Source: Chloroflexota bacterium (GTDB lineage: Bacteria; Chloroflexota; Dormibacteria; Dormibacterales; Dormibacteraceae). From it: DNA of 5,514 nt. The translations under genes and the position numbers were made by a program. Numbering within the stretch: position 1 is the first letter of the stretch; each line of letters begins with the position of its first letter. Where the stretch lies: the NCBI GenBank assembly GCA_005880175.1, contig VBJR01000303.1, forward strand, positions 1 to 5,514. The letters run 5' to 3'. Positions 1 to 5,514 of this stretch are shown here, piece by piece. A model generated the notes under the pieces. That model made no database searches. It had not been told where the DNA came from and saw only the letters and a program-made list of their open reading frames with translations.

Positions 1-927
1 AGCGCTGGCATCGTGCGGCCCAAGACCTCACCATTGACGCCGGTTGGAGAACTCGTCGCCGCCTATCACGACTGGTTGGTAGGCCGAGGTCTGGCAGCCG
101 CGACAGTTCTTCGCTACGAGAACCTGGCGCGTCGGTTCCTCCAGGAACGCTTCGATGAGATGGGCCGCCGCTTCCTCGAAGATCTGTCTGCCACCCACGT
201 GGTCGCGTTCCTGCTGCGGGAAAGCGAGCGGGTCAGCGTGGGCGCCGCCAAAGGGCGGGTGGCCGAGCTACGGGCTCTGCTGCGCTTCTTGTTCGTGCGC
301 GGGCTGACGCCGAGGGCATTGGCGTCAGCCGTGCCTCCGGTGGCCGGCTGGCACGACACGGGGCTTCCTGTTGGCCTGGCGGTAGATGACGTGCAGCGCC
401 TGCTCGACAGCTGCGACCGCGGACAGAGCATCGGCGTGCGCGACTTCGCGATCCTGATGCTGGTCGCCCGTTTGGGCCTCCGCTCGGTCGAGGTTGCTCG
501 TCTTCAACTTGGTGACGTCGATTGGCGGGCCGGTGAGATGACCGTGCGCGGCAAGGGTGGCCATCGGGACCGGCTCCCGCTCCCGTGCGACGTGGGAGAG
601 GCCCTCACCGTCTACCTGAGCGAGGCCCGGCCGTCCACGTCCGTACGCGAGGTGTTCCTCATGTCCAAGGCGCCGAGGCGACCCATCCGGGCCGACCTGG
701 TCGGTGACGTCACCAGGCGTGCCTGTCGCCGGGCGGGTCTACCCATCGTCGCCGCGCACCGTCTGCGTCACGCGCTCGCGACCGAGATGCTGCACCGGGG
801 CGCCACGCTCATCGAAGTGAGCCAGGTGCTCCGGCACCGGGACCTGGCCACGACGGCGATCTACGCGAAGGTCGACCTGACCACGCTGCGCCAGGTGGCC
901 CAACCGTGGCCCGGAGCGGGACAATGA
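1..927 (+). CDS. Tyrosine recombinase/integrase, first of a recombinase pair (5' end outside window)
   Basis: This is a phage-integrase-family tyrosine recombinase that would cut and rejoin DNA through a 3'-phosphotyrosine. Numbering from the GTG at 13, an N-terminal SAM-like core-binding domain spans about residues 10-110 and the catalytic domain about 122-297. The catalytic set is visible: R157 (LGLRSVEV), K181 (RGKGG), H249 and R252 (AHRLRH), H275 (RHRD) and the nucleophile Y284 (TAIYAKVD). The catalytic domain therefore looks intact. The frame is open from base 1, the GTG at 13 has no ribosome binding site, and related actinobacterial recombinases have, as I recall, roughly 100 more N-terminal residues. 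I therefore infer that the true start lies left of the window. Its stop overlaps the next recombinase start (ATGA), as in recombinase-in-trio loci. The family is certain; the RIT assignment is inference. Confidence 0.9.
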   Translation, partial: SAGIVRPKTSPLTPVGELVAAYHDWLVGRGLAAATVLRYENLARRFLQERFDEMGRRFLEDLSATHVVAFLLRESERVSVGAAKGRVAELRALLRFLFVRGLTPRALASAVPPVAGWHDTGLPVGLAVDDVQRLLDSCDRGQSIGVRDFAILMLVARLGLRSVEVARLQLGDVDWRAGEMTVRGKGGHRDRLPLPCDVGEALTVYLSEARPSTSVREVFLMSKAPRRPIRADLVGDVTRRACRRAGLPIVAAHRLRHALATEMLHRGATLIEVSQVLRHRDLATTAIYAKVDLTTLRQVAQPWPGAGQ

Positions 928-1166
928 GCGTCCTCGTCCAGGCAGCGCAGGACTACCTGCGGTTGCGGAACTCTCTCGGCCACGACCTGACCGAGGCTCA
1001 CCGGCTCCTACCCCGCTTCATCGCTTACCTCGACAGCGTTGGAGCGCAGACGGTAACGATCGATGCCGCCCTCGCCTGGGTCTACGAGGCGGGGGTGGAC
1101 CCGACCAGCAGCAACCCGGCGCGGCGGATGTCCATCGCTCGCGGCTTCGCACGCCATATGGCCGGC
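924..1166 (+). pseudogene. Second tyrosine recombinase, N-terminal fragment (3' truncated)
   Basis: Only the N-terminal core-binding region of a second tyrosine recombinase remains, about 81 residues from MSVLVQAAQDYL to RGFARHMAG. The fragment has the N-terminal SAM-like style of tandem integrases; no catalytic residue survives. The ATG at 924 is preferred over the in-frame GTG at 906 because GGAG at 913-916 sits 7 bases upstream and the ATG overlaps the TGA of the first recombinase by 4 bases, suggesting translational coupling. After residue 81 the frame stays open to 1916, but that stretch is the antisense of istB and is not recombinase sequence. The product would be an inactive fusion. 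It was probably the second gene of a two- or three-recombinase operon whose remainder was lost at the IS21-A junction. Confidence 0.75.
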
Positions 1167-1793
1167 CGGGTGCAGGTTGCTGGTGACAGCGACGCTGCGC
1201 TTCTCGTAGGCGGCGTCGACCACGCGGTAGAAAGCTTCGGCGGCGTCTTGGCCGCTGGGCAGCATCCCGATGTCATCGATCACGATGAGCTCGGAGCGGC
1301 AGATGCGGGCCACCACGCGGGAGACCGAGGCGTCGACCTTGGCGCGCATGACGGTGGCGGTGAGCGCCTCCAGGGAGAACCAGGCGACGCGCATCCCGGC
1401 CTCGATGACCGCGTGCCCGAGCGCCTCGCAGAAGTGCGACTTGCCGGTGCCGCTGGGCCCGCAGACGGCCAGGTTCTCGGCCCGGCCGACCCACTCCAGG
1501 GTCATCAGGGCCTGCTGGGTGGGTTGAGGGATGGAGGAGCGTTCCTGCCGCCAGCCCTCGAAGGTCTTGCCGGAGGGGAAGCCGGCGGCCCGCCGGCGCA
1601 TGCGGTGGGTGGCCGCATCGCGGCCCTTGACCTCTTCGGCCAAGAGCACGCGCATGACCTCGGCCGGGTCCCAGCGTTGGGCGCGGGCGGTGGCGCAGAC
1701 CTCGGGTGCGGCGCGCCGGAAGTAGGGCAGCCGCATCCGCTTGAGCAGCACGTCCAGCTCGGCCGGCAGCGGCGGCGCTTCCGGTGTTCTCAC
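1008..1793 (-). pseudogene. istB: IS21 helper ATPase IstB, C-terminally truncated
   Basis: IstB is the AAA+ ATPase partner of the IS21 transposase, acting in target selection and transposase activation. From the GTG at 1793 the frame encodes 261 residues: an N-terminal helical domain (about 10-90), Walker A GPSGTGKSH (112-120), Walker B LIVIDDIG (169-176) and sensor-1 TSN (204-206). Genuine IstB sequence ends at about G211 (base 1161). Residues 212-261 are the antisense of the recombinase fragment and not IstB-like, so the C-terminal part of the AAA+ fold, roughly 40-50 residues, is missing and the protein is probably inactive. The GTG start is chosen because GGGGGAGG lies 7 bases upstream and because it overlaps the TGA of the zinc-ribbon gene by 4 bases. 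The frame is open upstream to 1937, but that part overlaps the zinc-ribbon gene in another frame. Confidence 0.85.
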
Positions 1794-2017
1794 CTGAAGT
1801 CCTCCCCCAGGAGCTCGACCATGGCCAGGACGTGGTCGCAATCCGGGCAGTTGCCACCGATGCCCAGTCGCCGGCACCAACGGCCGCAGTCCGGGCAGCG
1901 GCGCTCGCCCAGGTAGCGCTCGCCGCACTCCGGGCACACGTACACGCTGCGCGCGACGAGCTCGCCCCGCAGCCGCAGCTCGGTCACCAGGCCGGTCAGG
2001 TCGACGTCAGTTGGCAT
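1790..2017 (-). CDS. Small zinc-ribbon protein encoded between istA and istB
   Basis: A 75-residue protein of unknown function. Residues 1-25 are a short, partly helical lead (TDVDLTGLVTELRLRGELVA). Three CPxC knuckles follow: CPEC (28-31), CPDC (41-44) and CPDC (57-60), plus C48. They could bind one or two zinc ions, as in rubredoxin-like or zinc-ribbon folds. The C-terminus is short and acidic (VELLGEDFR). The ATG start lies inside the end of istA (11-base overlap) and the stop overlaps the istB GTG by 4 bases, so the frame is packed into a three-gene operon. No signal peptide or membrane segment is seen. The classic IS21 layout has only istA and istB. A role as DNA- or protein-binding accessory to transposition is inference from position. 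I do not recognise a named family. Confidence 0.72.
   Translation of the reverse strand: MPTDVDLTGLVTELRLRGELVARSVYVCPECGERYLGERRCPDCGRWCRRLGIGGNCPDCDHVLAMVELLGEDFR
1801..1808 (-). promoter_or_regulatory. Strong ribosome binding site for istB
   Basis: On the minus strand GGGGGAGG lies 7 bases before the GTG at 1793. It is inside the end of the zinc-ribbon gene, fixes the istB start and suggests coupled translation through the GTGA stop/start overlap. Confidence 0.7.
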
Positions 2018-3506
2018 GGCCGAACCCCGCCCAGGCGCTCGTTCCCGGCTGCGCCGAGAACGCCTCGTCGGCCCGCACCACCTGGAGCATCGGGCGGCCC
2101 CGGGCGTGGGACAGGATGGAGACCAGATCGTCCTCCCCGAAGCGGCCGGCGGCGGCCGCCCGGCTCAGCGCCTCGTCAACCCGCTGGCTGCCGAAGAGCA
2201 GGGCCAACTCGGTGGCCTGGGTCATCTTGGCCCTCACCCGCGTGGCGCCGCTGGCAGCGGCCTCGCGCAGCCAGCGCTCGGCGCCCTCGCCGATGGCCAG
2301 GAAGGCCCGCTCCTCCTCCCGCTGCGGCCGCAGCCGGGGCTGCAACGCGGCGCGGCCGTTGGGGTGGTCGGGGTAGTGCTCGTCCAGGATCTGGGGGCGT
2401 CCGGGCACCGACAGCCGGTGCCGCCAGATCTCCTCGAGGCCCTGCTCGCCAGCGCCGACGATGACCAGTTCCTCGCCTTCCACGCGGCACCAGACCTGCT
2501 GCCCGACCCAGCCCGGCGGCGTCGAGTAGCGCACCGAGCCCCAGCGGATGGTCTGGTCGTCCTCGACGCTGCGCGTCTCGCCCAGCGCCGCCGTGTACGG
2601 CTCCCGCGGCAGCACGTGGAGGTGGCCGCGTTCCTCGGCCAGGGCGTCCGCCGGCACCCGCCGGGTCTCGGTGTGCGGCCGCCCGTTCACCTCCGTGTTG
2701 AACCGCTCGCAGGCCTCGACCAGCTCGCCGAAGCTCCTGTACTCCTCCAGCAGGTTGGCCTCGGTCGGCACCAGATCGGCTTTCGCCACCCGCACCGTCG
2801 ACTCCGAGCCGCCCTTCGACTCCGGGTCCGCCACCTCACAGGTCCGGACCTCCACGCCGTAGTACCGGCCCGCCGCCACCACCACCGGGTGCCGCACCGG
2901 CACCCCGGCCACCCGGTCCGTGGTCACCGTCCGCTCGTTGTCCGTCAACAGGTACGTCGGGCAGCCTCCCAGCCGGCGCAGGGTGGCGTCCAGGCAGGCC
3001 AGCAGCGTGCCCAGCTTGCGATCCCAGGTCGGCAGCACCACCCGGTAGCGACTCCAGGCCAGCCAGGCACAGAACAGGTGCGTGCGCCGGCCGCCCACCC
3101 GAGGACCCTCGCCCCAGTCGAACTGCAACCACTTCCCCGGCTCCGGCAGCCAGGGCCGGTACGTGCGCCGATGACCGGCACGATAGGCCTTCTTGGCCAC
3201 CGCCACCGCACGGCGCGTGGTCCGCTCGTTGCCGCTGTAGCCCATCGCCCGCAGCCGGTCGTGGGCGACGTCGGCCCGGATCTTGCCGCGCGAGTGCTCG
3301 ACCAGCTCCTCCACCTTCTCCAGGTAGGGGTCGATGAGCCGCGCACGCCGCGGCCGCCGCAGGGGGTCCAGACCCGCGTCACGCAGGTCCACGTAGCGCT
3401 GCACCGTCTTCGGGTCGCAGCCCGCCAGCTGGGCGGCCGACCAGGCGGTGCGCGTCAAGTCGTACGAGGCGAGTATCTCCATGATCTCCGTAGGCGTTTT
3501 GGCCAA
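2007..3506 (-). CDS. istA: IS21-family transposase IstA (DDE integrase)
   Basis: IstA is the DDE transposase that binds IS21 ends and carries out strand transfer with IstB. The 499 residues look full length. An N-terminal HTH lies at about 22-40 (SAAQLAGCDPKTVQRYV) with a second helical DNA-binding region at about 60-110. The integrase core spans about 120-290, with candidate catalytic D130 (LQFDWGEG), D189 (LLTDNERT) and E235 (ESKGGSEST). A small beta-barrel-like segment follows at about 312-350 and a basic, helical C-terminus that probably contacts IstB. The start is a TTG with GGAG 8 bases upstream; an internal ATG at codon 9 is possible, but its GGAG is only 3 bases away. The next gene starts inside its end. 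The frame is intact, but the element has lost the end of istB, so it could move only if a related copy supplies IstB. Confidence 0.93.
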   Translation of the reverse strand: MAKTPTEIMEILASYDLTRTAWSAAQLAGCDPKTVQRYVDLRDAGLDPLRRPRRARLIDPYLEKVEELVEHSRGKIRADVAHDRLRAMGYSGNERTTRRAVAVAKKAYRAGHRRTYRPWLPEPGKWLQFDWGEGPRVGGRRTHLFCAWLAWSRYRVVLPTWDRKLGTLLACLDATLRRLGGCPTYLLTDNERTVTTDRVAGVPVRHPVVVAAGRYYGVEVRTCEVADPESKGGSESTVRVAKADLVPTEANLLEEYRSFGELVEACERFNTEVNGRPHTETRRVPADALAEERGHLHVLPREPYTAALGETRSVEDDQTIRWGSVRYSTPPGWVGQQVWCRVEGEELVIVGAGEQGLEEIWRHRLSVPGRPQILDEHYPDHPNGRAALQPRLRPQREEERAFLAIGEGAERWLREAAASGATRVRAKMTQATELALLFGSQRVDEALSRAAAAGRFGEDDLVSILSHARGRPMLQVVRADEAFSAQPGTSAWAGFGHAN

Positions 3507-3532
3507 GACTTGTTCTCCGAGGTAGTCGAGGT

Positions 3533-3663
3533 GTGGACAGCTTCGGCTACCTCATTCCCAAGTTCGGGCCTTGGTGGACAGCAGCACGCGGGGACCGGCT
3601 GTCCGTCCACCTGGAGATTTCGTGTCCGTCAGCCGGGAGCGCTCTGTCCGCCTACCTGGAGTT
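3533..3663. repeat. Array of GGACAG-core repeats at the IS21-A end
   Basis: Two copies of GTGGACAGC occur on the plus strand at 3533-3541 and 3574-3582, 41 bases apart. In the opposite orientation are CTGTCCGTCCACCTGGAG (3599-3616), a degenerate GTGTCCGTCAGCCGGGAG (3622-3639) and CTGTCCGCCTACCTGGAG (3644-3661), at 22-23 base steps. The outer two of these agree at 16 of 18 positions; the middle copy differs from the first at 4 of 18. IS21 elements carry such repeated terminal sequences as transposase binding sites, and their place just upstream of istA fits. Apart from the istA ribosome binding site (GGAG, 3515-3518), this is the only structure I see in the istA/ISL3 gap besides the ISL3 end. 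Confidence 0.65.
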
Positions 3664-3667
3664 TGGC

Positions 3668-3691
3668 GGCTCTGGCGCACATTCGGTGATC
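3668..3691 (-). repeat. Probable terminal inverted repeat of the ISL3 element (transposase 3' side)
   Basis: The plus strand begins GGCTCTGGCGCACATTCGG about 20-40 bases beyond the ISL3 transposase stop. It resembles ends I recall for actinobacterial ISL3 elements, which start GGCTCT. The partner repeat is not in the window, so the assignment rests on position and resemblance only. Confidence 0.45.
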
Positions 3692-5250
3692 CGGGTGAGG
3701 CGCCGGCGGTCAGCGCCCGAGCAGGACGCGAGAGCGGAGCAGGTCGACGTTCGCGCGTCCGTACATCTGACGCTTGAGCATCTTGATCCGGTTGACGTGG
3801 CCCTCCACGGCGCCCGAGCTCCAGGGCAGGGTGAGGCCCGCCTGGACCGCATCCCAGTCCTTACGTAGGCCGGCCGCGAAGGCACGCAGCTCGGGGATCT
3901 CGGCGGCCTCCACCGCCTGGACCCAGGCGCCGAGCTGCTGGCCGCGTCGTTCGCGAAGCAGCCGCGCGAACCACTGGGCAAGCTCGGTGGTGGCGGAGAC
4001 GATCGGACTCCGCGAGCAGATGGACTGGAGGCGATCGCGGTCGCCCGGGTCCAGCCGATCGGGGCGACGCAGGATCCACTGACGTACCTCGCGGGCCGTG
4101 AACTCCTCCGGACGCTTCCGTTCGACGGTGCCGTTCGCGAGCCGGTTGAGGTAGCGACGAACGGTGCGGCGATGGCCACGGTACCCCTGGGCCTGAAGCT
4201 CCGCCCACAGTCTGGCCGCGTTCGTGCAACCGTCGGCGAAGCGTTCCGCCAGGTAGACCTTGAAGCGTTCGAGCGAGGTGGCCCGCTGAGCAGCGGGCAC
4301 GATGAGCTCCTCCGAACTGGCGGCCCGCAGGTAGCGGTTCACCGTCTTCGGGTCCAGCTTCAACGTGCGGCAGATGCTGGTGAGGTTCAACCCGCGCTCG
4401 GCAAGGGCGTGGACGTCGTGGTGGCGCTGCCGGGTTCTCGCGGCCAGGGCACCCTCGACCGGCGTCGGTTCGATCTCGGGGTCGCACGCGTCCATCTCCG
4501 GTGTGGCCTCGACCAGAGCGGCGCGGTTGCGTTTGAGGACGCGCTCTACGACCTCGACGAGGTTGTGCAGCAAGTGCCAGCGGTCGGCGACCTGCCGCGC
4601 CTGCGGTGCGCCGGAGCTGGCGCCCTCGGCATACGGTCCAGCTCGATCGCGGCAGACCACCTCGACGCCGGGATGCTTCTCCAACCACGCAGCCAGCGTC
4701 GTGGACGTGCGGTCGTTCAACACGTCGACCGGACGGCGCGTGTCCATGTCCACGAGCACGGTGCCGTAGGTGTGGCCGCGGCGCACCGCGAACTCGTCAA
4801 CGCCGACGACCCGAAGCACGCCCGGCACCGGCACGGGCAGCGCTCGGAGCAGGCGCAAGAGAGTCGTCCGGGACCTCGCCGCATCCAGATGACGCGAGAT
4901 CAGCGCACCCGCTCGACCACCCAGGGCCAACGCGATCTCGGTCAGCATCGTCCGGAGTCCAGGGCTGCAGCGCCGGTAGCGCTCGGTCAAGCCCGCGACC
5001 TGCTCGGCGAAGATGCGCCGCGGGCAGCTCGCATCGACGCAGAAGAAGCGGCGGACCCGTAGCTGGATGTTCACCTCTCGGCCGCTCATCCCGCGATCGG
5101 CCAGCCACCGCTCGTAGCGGCTGTGGACCCGGCTGGACGGATGCCCGCACACCGGACAGGCCGCCGCCGGCACCCGCGTCGTGGCCTCCCGTCGCACCAC
5201 CCTGCCCGAAGCCACGACTCGCTCGACATGGACGCCGGCCAGGTGCGGCA
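3668..5250 (-). mobile_element. ISL3-family insertion sequence, interrupted at its 5' side
   Basis: The element runs from the probable terminal repeat at 3668 through the transposase to the point where intron-like sequence starts, near 5250. The second terminal repeat and first transposase codons are not found up to 5396 and would lie beyond the intron and IS21-B if the nesting model is right. Confidence 0.65.
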
Positions 5251-5344
5251 GAGTAGGCGGCTGGTCTGAGCATTGCCCTCCCAGCCGCCCCTCATCGAAC
5301 CGTACGTTCAGTTTTCCCGAATACGGCTCTCCGACGGTGTTCAC
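3710..5344 (-). CDS. ISL3-family transposase, with 5' end displaced by intron sequence
   Basis: A DDE transposase of the ISL3 family. Numbered from the GTG at 5344, genuine sequence starts near residue 32 (LPHLAGVHVERV). A zf-ISL3 zinc finger follows with C63, C66, C102 and C107, then candidate catalytic D183 (VGVDEFAV), D233 (CRDRAGPY) and E514 (SSGAVEGHVNRIK). Between the second D and the E are the conserved ADRWHLLHN segment (253-261), an HTH at about 312-340 and another at about 375-400. The C-terminus (KRQMYGRANVDLLRSRVLL) is complete for the family. Residues 1-31 come from the group II intron end read in frame. The GTG at 5344 has no ribosome binding site and the family's usual first few codons are not adjacent. 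The protein may therefore not be made as drawn: the natural start may lie beyond the intron, or an internal GTG may be used. Confidence 0.85.
   Translation of the reverse strand: MNTVGEPYSGKLNVRFDEGRLGGQCSDQPPTLPHLAGVHVERVVASGRVVRREATTRVPAAACPVCGHPSSRVHSRYERWLADRGMSGREVNIQLRVRRFFCVDASCPRRIFAEQVAGLTERYRRCSPGLRTMLTEIALALGGRAGALISRHLDAARSRTTLLRLLRALPVPVPGVLRVVGVDEFAVRRGHTYGTVLVDMDTRRPVDVLNDRTSTTLAAWLEKHPGVEVVCRDRAGPYAEGASSGAPQARQVADRWHLLHNLVEVVERVLKRNRAALVEATPEMDACDPEIEPTPVEGALAARTRQRHHDVHALAERGLNLTSICRTLKLDPKTVNRYLRAASSEELIVPAAQRATSLERFKVYLAERFADGCTNAARLWAELQAQGYRGHRRTVRRYLNRLANGTVERKRPEEFTAREVRQWILRRPDRLDPGDRDRLQSICSRSPIVSATTELAQWFARLLRERRGQQLGAWVQAVEAAEIPELRAFAAGLRKDWDAVQAGLTLPWSSGAVEGHVNRIKMLKRQMYGRANVDLLRSRVLLGR
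5254..5289 (-). ncRNA. Group II intron domain VI-like hairpin with candidate branch-point A
   Basis: A perfect 9-bp stem, GGCGGCTGG paired with CCAGCCGCC (5256-5264 and 5281-5289), encloses 16 bases and lies 7 bases after domain V. It is followed on the minus strand by TACTC, as at class C intron 3' ends; the A at 5254 is the candidate branch point. A U-tract is lacking, so a terminator is unlikely. Confidence 0.58.
5297..5329 (-). ncRNA. Group II intron domain V hairpin
   Basis: On the minus strand this 33-base segment starts GAGCCGTA and ends TACGGTTC, which pair over 8 positions including one G-U. A two-base CG bulge on the 3' side separates this from an upper stem TTCGG/CTGAA closed by a GAAAA loop. 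This is the catalytic domain V architecture, one base shorter than the usual 34. The AGC triad is at the start of the lower stem. Identified by eye from the consensus. Confidence 0.7.
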
Positions 5345-5415
5345 GTGGTCGCTGTCGCGGCACCGGGATAGCGGATCGTCCCGGAGAGGGTGAAGATGTC
5401 AACAACGCGCGAATA

Positions 5416-5450
5416 CTGACCCCCTGGCAACGTCCGAAAACTGACCCCCT
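5416..5450 (+). repeat. Direct repeats CTGACCCCCT in the IS21-B end
   Basis: Two identical 10-base copies (5416-5425, 5441-5450) start 25 bases apart, upstream of the istA start. They are likely IstA binding sites at the element end. Confidence 0.6.
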
Positions 5451-5466
5451 CCGAGTTCGAGGAGGT

Positions 5467-5514
5467 GTGATCAAGGTGGAGGACTGGGCGGAGATCCGCC
5501 GGCTGCACCGGGGA
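5467..5514 (+). CDS. istA: IstA transposase of IS21-B, N-terminal 16 codons only
   Basis: The 16 codons to the window edge read VIKVEDWAEIRRLHRG. This matches the opening of a common actinobacterial IS21 IstA, where the segment leads into an N-terminal HTH. GAGGAGG at 5459-5465 is only 1 base from the GTG at 5467 but 10 bases from the in-frame GTG at 5476, so the start may be 5476 (VEDWAEI). The fragment is short, but the sequence, its place after IS21-type terminal repeats and the open frame agree. The catalytic domain and any istB would lie to the right of the window. Confidence 0.65.
   Translation, partial: MIKVEDWAEIRRLHRG

Larger units (their letters stand above)
1161..3667 (-). mobile_element. 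IS21-family element IS21-A, truncated at its istB end
   Basis: The istA, zinc-ribbon and istB genes run together on the minus strand with overlaps. The end downstream of istB is absent, cut at 1161-1166. The end upstream of istA holds repeats typical of IS21 multiple terminal sequences and stops where the probable ISL3 end begins at 3668. The exact terminus and any target duplication cannot be seen. Confidence 0.75.
5249..5396 (-). mobile_element. 3' fragment of a bacterial group II intron
   Basis: Domain V and a domain VI-like hairpin lie in order on the minus strand, the same strand as the ISL3 transposase. The intron 3' boundary is placed at about 5247-5251 and is uncertain by a few bases. 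Bases 5330-5396 are probably the end of domain IV or nearby intron sequence, but no reverse transcriptase sequence is recognisable there. The fragment stops where the IS21-B end begins at 5397, so most of the intron, including any RT gene, is outside the window or deleted. The style of domain V, J5/6 and the TACTC end suggests a class C intron. Confidence 0.62.
5397..5514 (+). mobile_element. Second IS21-family element IS21-B, left end (continues past window)
   Basis: The probable terminus is TGTCAACAACGCG at 5397, beginning TGT as IS21 ends do. Within it CTGACCCCCT occurs twice (5416-5425 and 5441-5450), 25 bases apart, which fits the repeated transposase sites of IS21 ends. The start of an istA gene follows. 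Its end sequence differs from that of IS21-A, so this is a different element and not a second copy. Confidence 0.65.

Noticed and set aside
1790..2017. The small CPxC protein as an antitoxin or part of a toxin-antitoxin pair
   Set aside because: Both neighbours in the operon are transposition proteins and no toxin-like partner is present; the overlaps tie it to istA and istB.
1784..2464. A 226-codon plus-strand frame
   Set aside because: It runs antisense across the zinc-ribbon gene and the end of istA. The translation becomes Pro/Arg/Ala repeats with no recognisable motif.
3599..3661. A mini CRISPR array, because of three repeats at near-regular steps
   Set aside because: Repeats are imperfect, only 18 bases long, with gaps of about 4-6 bases, and sit at an IS21 end with no cas genes. 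They are terminal binding repeats.
2016..3689. A 557-codon plus-strand open frame
   Set aside because: It is antisense to istA, whose DDE and HTH motifs are clear on the minus strand. The translation is Arg/Pro/His-rich with no domain, typical of high-GC antisense frames.
3861..4688. A 275-codon minus-strand frame and plus-strand frames over 4172-5256
   Set aside because: They overlap the ISL3 transposase in other frames and show only low-complexity Arg/Gly/Pro-rich sequence.
5256..5289. The 9-bp GC-rich hairpin as a Rho-independent terminator
   Set aside because: No U-tract follows, and its position 7 bases after a domain V hairpin with a TACTC end fits intron domain VI better.
5292..5474. 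A 60-codon minus-strand frame as the tail of an intron reverse transcriptase
   Set aside because: It crosses the IS21-B end and the domain V hairpin, and shows no RT, maturase or endonuclease motif.

Overview
This 5.5 kb window is a pile-up of mobile elements from a high-GC bacterium. G/C-rich third codon positions, GTG/TTG starts and the flavour of the transposases suggest an actinomycete (Actinomycetota); no gene allows a species call. I see no host metabolic, RNA or CRISPR gene. Every coding region belongs to a transposable or integrative element, and most are partial or damaged.

Layout, left to right. (1) 1-1166, plus strand: a tyrosine recombinase whose 5' end lies left of the window, joined by an ATGA overlap to a second tyrosine recombinase that keeps only about 81 codons. 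The arrangement resembles the first two genes of a recombinase-in-trio (RIT) locus. (2) About 1161-3667, minus strand: an IS21-family element (IS21-A) with a complete istA, a 75-codon zinc-ribbon gene not part of the classic IS21 pair, and an istB cut off after its sensor-1 region. The istB and second-recombinase fragments meet head to head at GCCGGC (1161-1166), so a rearrangement truncated both. The upstream end of IS21-A carries an array of GGACAG-core repeats. (3) About 3668-5250, minus strand: an ISL3-family transposase with zinc finger, HTH and DDE motifs, ending in a probable terminal repeat that touches IS21-A. (4) About 5249-5396, minus strand: what looks like the 3' end of a bacterial group II intron (domain V and a domain VI-like hairpin), abutting the transposase in the sense orientation, so the open frame continues into intron sequence. 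(5) About 5397-5514, plus strand: the left end and first codons of a second, different IS21-family element (IS21-B), which continues beyond the window.

The most economical reading is nested insertion: IS21-A beside or within a recombinase locus, ISL3 against or into the IS21-A end, a group II intron in the 5' part of the ISL3 transposase gene, and IS21-B into the intron. No element is complete inside the window. The points most worth a second look are the IS21 zinc-ribbon gene, the intron-ISL3 junction and the istB/recombinase fusion point. I do not see a clear new defence or metabolic system.
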